Shown piece after piece: positions 22,292-32,682 of a DNA stretch of 64,000 nt. Position numbers and translations under genes: made by a program. How positions within the stretch are numbered: position 1 is the first letter of the stretch; the number at the start of each line of letters is the position of its first letter. This DNA comes from Cliona cf. orientalis (lineage: Eukaryota > Porifera > Demospongiae > Clionaida > Clionaidae): NCBI GenBank assembly GCA_963930775.1, contig OZ005698.1, positions 8,252,501-8,316,500 on the forward strand. Reading direction: 5' to 3'. The notes under the pieces were generated by a model. It was not told the origin of the DNA. It saw nothing but the letters and a program-made list of their open reading frames with translations, and ran no database searches.

Positions 22292-22708
22292 CTGTTTTCT
22301 GATAAAGGTGTAACAGCTAGTACCAACGAGAAACACAAGTGCACTTCTGTCTTCATCTGTGATCAGAGACTGCCCTTGACTTAGTTGTAGCCATAGATCG
22401 CTTGAGGTATTGTCACTTAGCTTGGAACATGCCAATCTTCCTAGAGCTTCATACCACGAGACAAAGAACCTAGCAAACGGTTCTGAACCAGTTCTGTGTT
22501 GTTGAAAGAGATTGATGAAGAGGTGAGCCAACAGATCCTCTAGTTTATTTGAAGTTTTCCAAGCACACCACAATCCATATCTGTCCTTGTAAGACCTAAA
22601 CTGTGAAGATTCTCTGCTCTCGATGCCTTTTATAACAAAAGCGTGCATAATTGACATAGAGAGAGTATATAGATTCCTCACAAAGTAGTCTACTTGTTTC
22701 TTGGACAA
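22292..22708 (-). CDS. Exon-like ORF of unknown function
   Basis: About 140 codons on the minus strand end at a possible donor (AAACAG|GTATAA). Upstream of the first Met (22708) the frame stays open into a basic stretch (KAKKRKFRRKRLSKKQ). Features: KDRYGLWCAWKTS, LFQQHRTGSEPFARFFVSWY and, at the end, EDRSALVFLVGTSCYTFIRK. That last pattern recalls the tail of some transposases, where ALxxxxGYxxxxxRK precedes a zinc-binding CxxC, but the match is weak. It could be an exon of a transposon-derived gene. A basic reading that starts MAPRPKIRR just upstream is in another frame and would need a frameshift or an intron. Confidence 0.4.
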
Positions 22709-23036
22709 TCGCTTTCTCCGAAACTTTCTTTTCTTCGCTTTCGTGCCTCTTAACCGCTTCTACTCGAGGTGCCTGTCCATGCTGTCCGCCGTATCTTAGG
22801 CCTAGGGGCCATGATCGCATACGCATAAGTACAGTGCAGTACAGTACAGCATCGACAGCTGCACCAGGCAACATTCGCGCTGGTGCAAGCGCTATGCAGA
22901 CTCAATCTGTTGCTATCTACCACAGCACCGATAGTACTTATCACACACTTAGATATCTTCCACATATATATGGATGCAACGGTTCAAGGACTTTGCCTAA
23001 TATATATTATGTACTACAGTATTGTAGTTGGATGCT

Positions 23037-23076
23037 CGTTTGCCGCCCTACGGGCGGCTCATATGCTCCTGATAAT
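23037..23076. repeat. Isolated end of the 720-1106 MITE family
   Basis: GCCGCCCTACGGGCGGCTCA then TATGCTCCTG matches the terminal repeat of the MITE at 720-1106, with TAC in place of the GAA loop. No partner end is seen nearby. Confidence 0.6.
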
Positions 23077-23085
23077 GGTTATAAC

Positions 23086-23575
23086 TGCTCTGCAGAGCAC
23101 ATACCCCACACCCACATTGCGTAATCTATAGATTTACTTTCGGTGCATGGCTATAATTTTGTGAACTTCAGAAAAATAGTGGAAAATGCTGCTAAGTTGT
23201 ACTGGGGGTCCTGGTGACAAAAAGCACTCTCTGCACCCAGACCTAGCCCGGACTATGAAGATATGAACTTCTACCTACATTTTGTTATAGTAATAGTATA
23301 GCTATCTTCCATAGGGCTTCAGATTTCAGATTGATGGGCACTGTCGATAGGCATGGCTACAGTGGCTAATAAAAAGGCATTATTTGTGATGCTCATGGAC
23401 CGTGTCCCTCGATTTGACGCACACTGAAGCCAGTTTTTCACTGAATTCGATTGATTCATTGTGCTTACGAGCTAGTCGCTTAGAATGCCTACATCTCGAG
23501 ATATGGCGATTTGTGCTAATGGCAACAATACAACCAAATACTTTACCCCTTGTGCATGCACACAAGGTAATTATA
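23086..23575. mobile_element. TACCCC-type MITE, third copy
   Basis: It begins GCTCTGCAGAGCACATACCC and ends near CTTGTGCATGCACACAAGGT. The interior matches 6695-7316, including AAAAAGGCATTATTTGTGA and CGAGATATGGCGATT. Non-coding. Confidence 0.7.
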
Positions 23576-24009
23576 GCTATTGTTTTACTGCATATGCTCG
23601 AATATAAGCCCGGGCTTCTACTTCTTCCTAGCTCTCAAGACCCAGCTTCAAAACGAGACTGGTATTTATTACCATGCTGACTCCTGGCTGCATGGCACAT
23701 GCAACGCTGTGTGGTACACATAGCGGTAATTATAAAAAATAAAAATAAACCCTGCATGTGCGTAGGCATACACACAAAAGGATGAGAGGGGAGATGAAGT
23801 AGTGGTTGTATATATCTTTAATAATATGCCATCTTGGTCTTACTGAGAGTCTTGTTGTCAACCGTGGAGAGAAGTGCTTCAGTTTCTGTGTGTGGAATAA
23901 GAACAGTTGAGTTTAATAAACTGACCAGGATGCCAAGTGTCTGCATGTACATGCATGTAGGCTATAATAATAATCATCATATAGGGGCCAGAAGTAGCAT
24001 TGCCAAGGC

Positions 24010-24036
24010 GGGGGGGGGGGGGGGGGGGGGGGGGGG
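24010..24036 (+). repeat. 27-base G run
   Basis: Uninterrupted G on the plus strand. Comparable runs lie at 42791-42817, 57048-57073 and 62654-62679. Confidence 0.95.
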
Positions 24037-24300
24037 AGGTGATGTACGTCTAATCTATACACCCTTATTGTTTACCTAGCCTATCCCCATAGTATGCACT
24101 TTTACTTCACTGTCATAGACAGAAACAAGTACATAATAGTAGTGGAGTACATACTACATACACAGATAGTGCCAGCATAGATAATATCAGGAGTAAATCA
24201 GATAGGAGTGTTGAACTATAGTACAAATATAGTAACAGCATTCTGGTAGGATGACCTCTGCCTACTAAACTGTTATACCGCAACAATCCCCTTGACTAAT

Positions 24301-25200
24301 ATACATATCATAGAGTCGGTAGACTCTATAAGTAGGGATGGTCCGGATATTGACATATGTGATAGGATATGAGAAAAGGGACCATATCACGCAAAACGCA
24401 ATTTTTTGGCATTTTTTAAACTGTCACCATTTCAAGGCCTCAAGAGTCCTAGGCTTCTGGCTTGGTTTGTTAGCAGTTTGGGCCTTCTACTTCACAGATC
24501 CAACGTTAGAAGCCTGAGCAAGCCTCCTGTCCCGAGCAGTGAGCCGCCAAAGCAAGGCATAAAACGGTGATTTTCGAACGCGATCGACGTGCGCGCTCGC
24601 CCCGCCCACACCGGAAATGGGCGGGGCTCGCGATTTGCAGCGAGTGTAGTAGGATGATGAAAGAATATTCATGCCAGGTTTGAAGTTCATAGCTGCTATG
24701 GTTCCAGAGATATAAACGTTTTAAAATGAAAATTCGGGAAATGCGCGATATGGTCCCTTTTCTCATATCCTGTCACATAATTATATGTAATACATTACAA
24801 AAATATAAATAACTCAGAGCAACTTAAATTTTAAGATTTTTAACTCTCATATTCGGGATCTACGCCAGAATACCTATCTATCAAGCCCCCACACATCCAT
24901 GGAAATGATCAGGTATGTCTGAACCAGCTGTGTAAAAAATAGCCAATTGTCAATCTTTCTTTCTTTTTCATTACCAGGGATAACTCAAGACTCTCTGGAC
25001 CGCTCACCTTAGTTCTCATATAAATCCCCTCAATTTTGTAGCGCGCAGTGCAGTGTCACACTAGTTTTGTGTTATCATGACAGCTATGTAATGGTGGGTT
25101 TGGTCAGTGCATATTGTACGATTGGGTGGGTCTTATACGCCATTTCGTCATATAATGCACATGCTCATAATGTGTTACCATGGTGAAGTCATGTAAGAGG
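24301..25200. repeat. Dispersed repeat, copy 2, interrupted by a different MITE
   Basis: It matches 661-1535: ATAGAGTCGGTAGACTCTAT at the start, GGGATAACTCAAGACT and CTCACCTTAGTTCT in the middle, and TGTTACCATGGTGAAGTCAT near the end. The MITE at 24356-24779 interrupts it at almost the same place where copy 1 is interrupted. Confidence 0.65.
24356..24779. mobile_element. MITE with TATGTGAYAGGATATGAG ends
   Basis: The left end is TATGTGATAGGATATGAGAA and continues AAGGGACCATATCACGC; the right end is the inverse, with about 32 bp nearly identical. The interior is GC-rich in part and non-coding. Confidence 0.72.
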
Positions 25201-25479
25201 AGTTGGCGCTGGCGCCGCACGCCACCGCATTGATCACGCGCGCACGCGGGCCAGAGGCTTAGGGCGCTAGGCAAGGCAGAATAGGCCACACCGATGACCT
25301 GACAGAAGCCTGAGAATGCACTAGTCCGTGAAAAACTACTGTTTAGGGAGCAACTCTAGGCCTTAAAAACGAGTAAGTTTAATGTTGGTAGCAGCTTCTC
25401 TAGGTCTGGGAACAAGGCTAGTCACTCAGCTGACTGTTTATATGCCGAGCCTAGATATTTTGAGGTGCGATCTAGTGAG

Positions 25480-25567
25480 GGACGTGGCTACGACTCACGC
25501 GCGAGCAATTACGGCCTGTTATCCTGGACAAGTAGACTATTATTATACCACTACACCATTGAAATGA
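25480..25567 (-). repeat. Possible tRNA-derived SINE head
   Basis: On the minus strand, TGGTGTAGTGGTATAATAAT resembles a Pol III A box, and GTGAGTCGTAGCCACG, about 60 bases on, weakly resembles a B box. The arms do not fold into a clean cloverleaf, so this is a degenerate head at best. Confidence 0.3.
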
Positions 25568-25642
25568 AGTTAAGATTTAATGAGAACATCATAATAGATA
25601 GCATTGATGAATTACACTAAAGAGGAACAAAAAAGAACAGAA

Positions 25643-26025
25643 ACAAGTATAAAAAACAATGAAATTGAAGGGTGAAGTAGGGATGGGAGGGCTAAAAAGT
25701 ATACTAACAAGATTTGTAGGGGTAATCATGTCCACTATACATCCCTACGCTTGCTTTTTGAGTAAGAGCAGGAAAAAATAACCAGGCAGTGTGCGACAGT
25801 CAATCCCCCCAACCCTACGTACGAGCCATAATAATAGCTAGGGGATAACATTCGGTTAAGGATATATCACCAATGAATCATTGTCAACAGGTACGATAGC
25901 TATAATCGAAAAAGCAAGCATAGGGATGTATAGTGGACATGATTACCCCTACAAATCTTGGTAGTATACTTTTTTAGCCCTCCCATCCCTACTTCACCCT
26001 TCAATTTCATTGTTTTTATACTTGT
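25643..26025. mobile_element. Foldback element 1
   Basis: Two inverted arms of about 118 bp (25643-25761 and 25908-26025) flank a spacer of about 146 bp. Shared arm sequence includes GTAGGGATGGGAGGGCTAAA and ATGTCCACTATACATCCCTA. A transcript would form a long stem. No ORF. Confidence 0.8.
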
Positions 26026-26527
26026 AATATTATAATATAATACAAGATGTGTATAATAATACAGCCATGCTGCAGACAGTGTAATTCTCAACTTCTTGAC
26101 TTTTAATAGTTACATATAAGAACCTTAACCCATCCCACCTTGCCCCACTCTATAAAAATTCTGGAGAAACAGTGATATCAAGTATGCTTCACTCGTCGTC
26201 GAAGTAGCAGCACAAACGGCTATACCATTGCGAATTAGAATAGATGTTATATACAGTCTCAACTACACAAAAACTGATCCTGAAAATTTCAGCATGATTT
26301 CAGGCACTTTGTAGTCCAATGTTTTACATGTATAGAGACTAACATTGTAGACTGTAACCTTAAGTAATTTGAGGTACTACAAGTCTATGGTAGGCATAGC
26401 TATGTAGCTACAGCTACTTCATGCAATTAGCAACCACCCCTCCCCCTCCCCAAACATCTCCCACCATACCCCTATTCACTACCCAAATATCAAAGGCACG
26501 GGTGCCCCACATGTATACGTGGCTCAC

Positions 26528-28378
26528 CATCAGGTACAGGTGCCTGTGGAATTGGTTGATCAGGTTGAGTTATGCAGAAAGGCTCCACAGAATCACTCAT
26601 GGACTGCCGGAAACCTGCACAAATTGAATGGGTTTAGGCCAGGAAAATAAAATTCTTAGTTTCTCAGGCTTTGATGTGGGTGGGCGTTATTCTTTATTTC
26701 TGGGGGTGTGGACGGCCATTAACCACACCCATTTACAGCCTGCTTCGTGCTGAAAGAATACCTGAAGTGACTGGAGTTTGCGTCTTTGTTAATCTATAGT
26801 GTGTTGTAGAGAAGTGGTTTTGAAGAGTCAGATGCCTACCAGAGAGTGTCAGGCTGATGCTCAAACACAATCAGCCAAGAGATCAAGCAGTAAACATGAT
26901 ATTATCTCCCCAGTAGCAATTTACTTTTCTGTGGTTATGAGGTAATTATAGTGTAATGTATGATGAAACCTATGGTGTAATCTATGAGGTAATTGCCAGA
27001 AAACTCAGGGCCTCGCTGGAGCCTTTCTGGGACTTGAAAATCAGTAAATATGTAGAGTGTCTTACGCGTGTATCCAGCGAATACATTACAAGCTGAGCGC
27101 TACTTTCTCTTAGAAGTACTGTTGGTTGAACTTCACATGTTTTCTTGGCTTACGTAATGCCGTGGATAAATATAGCTAGCCTTGCGCTATATTTAGCACG
27201 CATCACTGTCACAAGGGGCTGGCCCGCGCGCGACTGTAGCAGCGTGACCAACCTGAAGTTTAGAAGAGATACTGTGCTGTCGAGTTAGTCTCTGTGATTG
27301 AAGCATCGAAACTTGTCGCTATCAAGATTGAGAGTCGATCTTAGACGCCATCTCCATGATTTCTGGGGCGAGCATCGATTGATGTGTACGCATTCTATTG
27401 ACGACCTTTTACCACATGCACCAGTACTTTATGCAGCTACTGGGGAGATGGTCAAGGGTTCATTTAAAGAAACTGTGTCATGGTATAAGCGTATTTTTAG
27501 TAACAGAAGCCGGATGAGGATCCCCAAAGTTTAATCAAGTACGTGAGTGATGCGGTTTTGTGACATTGCGATCACACCACTTACCCATGCCTGGCCAGAT
27601 CGGCCGCATCCTTCGGCAAAATCGACTTCATAAGGATACTAAACGAAGCAAAAAGGTTAGTTTACCTCTCTTTTTGATGTTTAGCCTTCTTTTTTAGGAT
27701 TAGGTGCCATCACAAGGTGCACTGGGCTCGCTTGATCAATAGCTGTGGGCATAGTACATGGCATGCGGTCGCACGTGTGACGTTGACTCGTGTCACATTT
27801 TGTAGTTGATTTCAAATGTTTTTAAAAATAGTAACGCGCGGCCCTTATACAGTGATACAATCACTCGTTTGATTAAAAAATTGCCCAGCAGCCGAAAACC
27901 GAAGCAGGCATGGCCTTACAGAAGTAACCCGGAGTATGGAGAATTAACTTCAATGATGACAATTATGGCATAATGCAAAATCATAAATCGAGAGGTTTAC
28001 TGGTTAGCATGTCAGCTCAGAAGCAGACACGCTAACCAGTCAACAGCTCCCATAAAAAAGAAAAGAAAATTCATTTAACTCACTTTGGTAGTTCAACATA
28101 AGGTCATCAATAATATTTTCAGCATTCTCCGCAAGAATTATCATGAAGTCACCAAATCTTTCTGGGGCTTTCTCAATTTCCTTTTTCACTGCTTCGACTA
28201 GGGTAGCAGCTTTTCCAATTGGGTTATCATAACCGGACATTTTGAGCAGTACATCGTCCTGAATGAAATTTGCGCTGAAAAGAATTCCAGCAATAAGCTC
28301 TGGATTGCCTGAAAACATCATAGTCAATGCTGCTGTGTGAGTAGCTATCGCACGCACTTCGGGCGTCTCCGTCGCCAT
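26528..28378 (-). CDS. CARD-like/Death-fold protein, first two exons
   Basis: Exon 1 is 28084-28378, from ATG at 28376-28378 to donor CCAAA|GTGAGT. It encodes about 98 residues: MATETPEVRAIATHTAALTM, then DDVLLKMSGYDNPIGKAATL, then VEAVKKEIEKAPERFGDFMI, then LAENAEN. Leucine-spaced helices with a KAxxLVxxVxxxIxxxPxxFxxFxxIL pattern resemble the CARD-like helical domains common in sponge predicted proteins. Exon 2 is 26528-26614 (acceptor GTGCAG, donor GTGAGC), in matching phase, encoding FRQSMSDSVEPFCITQPDQP and a proline-rich tail. The exon pairing rests on phase and splice sites. The intron holds a TTAA-type MITE. Later exons are not found. A role in homotypic signalling complexes is inferred. 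Confidence 0.55.
27468..27870. mobile_element. TTAA-flanked MITE, copy 2
   Basis: TTAA at 27464-27467 precedes AGAAACTGTGTCATGGTATA. The interior matches copy 1 (8699-9124) along its length, e.g. GCCGGATGAGGATCCCCAA and AAATAGTAACGCGCGGCCCT. The right end has diverged and no clean second TTAA is seen. Confidence 0.65.
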
Positions 28379-28499
28379 CTTTTACCTACCTGTCGCACAC
28401 CAATCAGATTCACGACATGTGACTTGCATGTGATTATAGATACCGCGCGCATGGAGCATGTATAGATCAGAGACTAGACCCCACCCTCAAAAGGAAGGG

Positions 28500-28622
28500 A
28501 AAGCAGAAACACTGGTATAGGACTCTCAAAAACGATCGAAATGGGCGTGGTTTTACCTCAAAGTGGGCGTGGCTTCGAAAATTTCGCGCGCACTCTGTTG
28601 GAACCCCTGGATTCGCCACTGC
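28500..28622. repeat. Truncated CAGTGGCGGAT-type MITE
   Basis: The right part only: AAAACGATCGAAATGGGCGT, GGGCGTGGCTTCGAAAATTT and the end GGATTCGCCACTG. The left end is missing. Not related to the CARD-like start 120 bp away. Confidence 0.6.
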
Positions 28623-28639
28623 GAGTCATAAGAGCTGAT

Positions 28640-29070
28640 TGCTGGTAAAGCTGCGATCTGATTGGTCGATGCAGACAATGGCATAAAATAGGAGTTTTTG
28701 TCTTGCTGTACTAATGGAGACGATTATGTGGTCATTTAGATGTTAACGTAAAAGTAGGAAAATTGCCATGATTCTATCATGGGAAAATTTTAGCATGTCG
28801 GTACCGTACCGTACCCGTATAGCTAGCTAGCGCTCGCGCTAGGCCTCGAGCCTAGCCAAGATCCATAGCTAAGCGCCAGGCTCTCCCGCGTAAGCTAGCT
28901 AGGCCAGTGTGAGCGCGATATAGCGAACCCTCGAACAAACCTAGCTAGAGGCTACTGAGTGCTGTGCTGGGATATGGAGACTCGAGGCCTCAACGCACGG
29001 GCGCGGCACGGCCCTCAGCAGTCGGCATAACAGCCAGCTCAGCAGTGACAGATAGTCGATAAAATAAACA
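28640..29070. other. No gene recognised; flank of the nested transposons
   Basis: Rich in GCTAGCTAGC-type words and CpG. It includes GGTACCGTACCGTACCCGTA at about 28800. No ORF or splice sites that convince. Confidence 0.4.
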
Positions 29071-29088
29071 CTGTGTCTACCGTACCGG

Positions 29089-29200
29089 TGTCATAAAATT
29101 TTGGGGACCCCATGAAATTGGGGACCCCGGGTCCCCAATTTCATCATGATATTGGGGACCCCTTCATGAAAATAGGGACCCCATCAGAACGCGCACGCGC
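29089..29200 (+). repeat. Left terminal inverted repeat of Ginger1
   Basis: TGTCATAAAATTTTGGGGAC begins the repeat. GGGGACCCC or a close variant recurs about five times, separated by short AT-rich spacers such as CATGAAATT. Confidence 0.85.
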
Positions 29201-29357
29201 GTGATAAGCGGTCCGCGCGCGCTGTTCAATTACATGTAACTACTCAACCGCCTTCAAAAGTACTCAACTGCTATCAAGCAGGGTCATTAGGTCGCTCAGA
29301 GCTTACTTCATAAGAGGATGGCCTGCTTCAGTCCACTCATTCATCAGCTAACATCAG

Positions 29358-32310
29358 ATGGCTACTTCGCAATCTATCGACGTTGGAACTGGCTCAGGCT
29401 CTAGCGACAGTGACTCAATAGTTCACGCTGAGAACCACGAAGATTCGGAAACAACGAGATTTACCTTCTCTCAAATTCATCAGTACCTACAATTTGGTAC
29501 CTATCCAAGTCATTTTCAAAAGTCAGACAAGCTAGCTCTGCGAAAACGATCCAAGTACTTTAAGACCTCTGATGGCAATCTGTACTACGTTGGTGGAGGT
29601 AAGTTACAAGCTAAAATAATGCAGACTAGCCATCATATTATATTAAACAATTACCAGTCAAAATGGCTATATATTAAAACTATCCTTGCTTTATGCATCA
29701 ATTTTATATAGCTAACTGTTATATTATAGCTTGTAGCTAACTCCACAAATTATTTTTAAATTTATAGCAAGACCTAAGATTGGTGCTGTGATTCAGGAGC
29801 GGCTTGTGGTCGAAGATCCTGATCGACGCAAGAGGATCGTGTCTTCCATCCACGACACAGCACACATGGGGCTGAACAGGACCACTGACATGGTTTCTGG
29901 CAAGTACTACTGGCCTCGTTTGACCGCAGATGTGAAGTCATACGTAAGCTCACATTCTGTATGCATGCACTATAGCTACGTATGTATTTTATTCCTTGTC
30001 CTATAGTATCTTATTCATTAAGATCTAGAAATAATACTTTTTATTCCACAATAATAATAATATAGGTAGAAACATGTGAGAAATGTCAGAAGAATAATAA
30101 GAAGCTGCAGAAGTCCGCTGGAGGTCTCCATCCAATTGTGATCCAGCCAAAGGTTTGGTGCCAGGTTGGGATGGATCTGATCGGCCCAATGCCCGAGACT
30201 CCCAGGGGTAACAAGTATATAGTCACCTTGACTGACTACTTCTCCAAGTGGGCAGAGGCTGCACCATTACCAGACAAAAGTGCTATAGGAGTGGCAAAAT
30301 TCATCTATTCAGTAAGTTCAGTAAAATCATGATAATAACATCCATTATTAATCTCAATTCTATATTATAACAGGTGATGTGTCGCTTTGGGTGCCCCGAG
30401 GTTCTTATCACTAATCAGGGTATATAGGGAATTTGTAAATGAGATCTCTTCTCAGCTCTATGCCATCACAAAAACAGAGCACAGGATCACTAGTGCTTAT
30501 CATCCCCAGGTATATTTATATTATTATGCAGTTATGGTGGAATTTAATAAATTTTATATTCCTATACTACAGACTAATGGGCTCACTGAAAGATTCAACC
30601 AGACCTTATCACGGTGTCTAGCTAAGATCATTGATGAAGATAAGCTTGACTGGGACGACAAGCTAGACACTGTCCTGATGGGGTACAGGGCTTCACAGCA
30701 GGCATCTACCAAGCAGTCACCGTATTTCATGATGTTTCAGCAGCAAATGAGGCTGCCAATTGATGCCGAGATCCTGCCAGAATCATCCCCACATGATGAG
30801 GAACATAACCACCTTGAGGAAACCGTTGGTGTACTTCTAGAGTCCAGGAACCAGGCATTCCAGAAGGCTCAGATGAACATCACCAAAGCACAGAAGCAGC
30901 AGAAGGAGACATACGATAGAAAGCACTTACAGAAAGAGCTGGAGGTTGGTACCAAAGTATTGCTTGAAAACACTGCACAGCAGCAGAGGAAGGGTGGGAA
31001 AATGGAACCCCTTAGATTGGGTCCGTACATAATCAACCAATGTCTTGGGAAAGGAATCTATGAACTCAAAAACATGAAAGGTGAGGTGCTGAAGAAGAAG
31101 GCAAACATTGCACGATTGACAGTGTTCAAAGAGCGAGCAGAACCTCCCTCTTCCAATCCACCCTCCCCAGCAAGCAAAGGCCAGGAAACCTCTGGGAAGC
31201 GAGCACAACCCCCCTCTTCCAATCCACCCTCCCCAGCAAGCAAAGGCCAGGAAACCTCTGGGAAGCAAGCACAACCCCCCTCTTCCGATCCACCCTCCCC
31301 AGCAAGCAAAGGCCAGGAAACATCCAGAAAGCGCCATCCCTCAAAAACTATTCATGGGCCAAAGTCTGGCAAACGATACCGCAAGCACCAGGTGACCGTA
31401 AGTGACGATGAAAGTGATTCAGAGGGTAAGTCTAATCATTTCAAAGTTAGTTATTAATGGATTATTAATAATTGTATAACTTTTTTATAGGTGATGATGG
31501 GGATAACTGGGTGAAGATAGGATATACACAGCTGAAACACAGTCATAAGGAAGAACTTCTTGAGGGAAAGTGGTTAAATGATTGCCACATTCATGCCTCA
31601 CAGCAGCTTATCAAGCTTGATCCAGATCTCCAGCACATAAGGGGCTTGCAGGATCCAATCTATGGTCAGTCTCTCCACTTTGATGTTGTGCGTGAGGAGA
31701 TGGTGCAGATTCTTCATTCTGGTGGAAATCATTGGATTACAGTGAGCACCATCGGATCTACATCTCCCTCAACAGTACGAGTGTACGACAGTCTGGGAAA
31801 GGCTCTTCCGCTTGATACAAAGAAGCAGGTTGCTGCTATTCTCCACTCACCAGACAAAGAAATAAAGTTTGAGTATGCCAATGTGCAGGTACGAACGATA
31901 ACTATTTTATTCAGATTAGGTTTATATGGTATTTTTATTAAATTTTACAGAAGCAGTCTAACCACTCTGATTGTGGTCTATTTGCCATTGCAAATGCAAT
32001 GGCATTGTGTAACGGTCAAACCCCTGAGCATCTCTACTACGACATCAAAGGTATGAGACAACACCTAGCTGGATGTCTGGAAGATAAAATCTTCCGACAC
32101 TTTCCAGCAAGGAAGAGAAAAGTTTCACAGGAAACAAAAAAGTCAGAAGCAATCAAGGTGTACTGCTCCTGTCGTTTGCCTGAAGGTGGAGAGAGGATGA
32201 TAGCCTGTGACAACTGCGGAGAGTGGTATCACGAAAACTGCCTCATTGATATCCCATCCAGTGTGTGGACTGACTCCAGCTATAAGTGGACATGTCATCT
32301 TTGTAACTAG
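29358..32310 (+). pseudogene. Ginger1 transposase: integrase-Ulp1 protease-PHD fusion, disabled in the integrase core
   Basis: Seven exons: 29358-29598, 29768-29943, 30066-30311, 30374-30509, 30573-31425, 31491-31888, 31951-32310. Order: acidic N-terminus; HHCC zinc finger (IHDTAH...CEKC); integrase core with first Asp in VGMDLIGPM and Glu in NGLTERFNQ; GPY motif (LRLGPYIINQ); three 22-residue PPSS/PASKGQETS repeats (31137-31333); Ulp1/C48 protease with His in GGNHWITVS, Asp in VRVYDSLG and Cys in SDCGLFAIA; PHD finger, CSC...CDNC...WYHENC...CHLC, ending at TAG 32308-32310. Two lesions: the second catalytic Asp is Asn in LITNQG (about 30413), and four extra bases just after it (about 30420-30425) shift the frame. 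Everything else stays open and splice sites are good, so inactivation looks recent. If spliced as read, a cut-and-paste reaction by this copy is not expected. Confidence 0.85.
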
Positions 32311-32396
32311 CCAATAGTAATACTCAGTACTAAATGGACTATCATGTTTATAGTAATCAATACTTACATCAAAATGGCAAATAGTAGTGATGAGAA

Positions 32397-32566
32397 AAAA
32401 ATTACGTGGGGGTCCCCATTTTCATGGAAGGGTCCCCAATTTCATATTAAATTAGGGACCCTGGGGTCCCCAAAATATTATGAAATTGGGGACGGGGGTC
32501 CCCGATTTCATATGAAATTGGGGACCTGGGGTCCCCATTTTGGGGGGTCCCCATTCTCATATGACA
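32397..32566 (-). repeat. Right terminal inverted repeat of Ginger1
   Basis: The inverse of the left end, read inward as TGTCATATGAGAATGGGGAC. It is longer than the left repeat, with more GGGGACCCC units. Confidence 0.85.
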
Positions 32567-32616
32567 CCGGCACCGGTACCCAAGATTTAGTGCTTGGAGT
32601 ACCGGCAACTATATTA

Positions 32617-32665
32617 TATAGCTATAGATCCCAGCCCCCGAAGGGGGCTGGGATCTATAGCTATA
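32617..32665. repeat. Perfect 23-bp hairpin with GAA loop
   Basis: TATAGCTATAGATCCCAGCC then CCC, loop GAA, then the exact inverse. It lies just inside the left end of the outer element. The CCCGAAGGG core resembles the palindromes in the 720-1106 MITE ends. Confidence 0.85.
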
Positions 32666-32682
32666 CTAATAGCCACTATTAA

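Larger units (their letters stand above)
29089..32566 (+). mobile_element. Ginger1-type DNA transposon, about 3.48 kb, with CCGG target duplication
   Basis: The element begins TGTCATA and ends TATGACA. CCGG lies on both sides (29085-29088, 32567-32570), as known for Ginger1. The terminal inverted repeats are about 110-170 bp and built from repeated GGGGACCCC palindromes. It carries one spliced gene (29358-32310) with Gypsy-type integrase, Ulp1-type protease and PHD finger. Ginger1 elements are defined in the literature by Gypsy-like integrase with a GPY/F motif, CCGG or CCGT duplication and a C-terminal Ulp1 or OTU protease; all these traits are here except OTU. Confidence 0.9.

Noticed and set aside
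31058-31344. Minus-strand frames with repeated GRVDWKRGVVLASQRFPGLC
   Set aside because: They are antisense shadows of the 66-bp repeats in the Ginger1 linker.
29089-32566. LTR retrotransposon (Gypsy) or retrovirus-like copy
   Set aside because: No LTRs, gag, protease or reverse transcriptase. Inverted ends, CCGG duplication and the C-terminal Ulp1 domain point to Ginger1.
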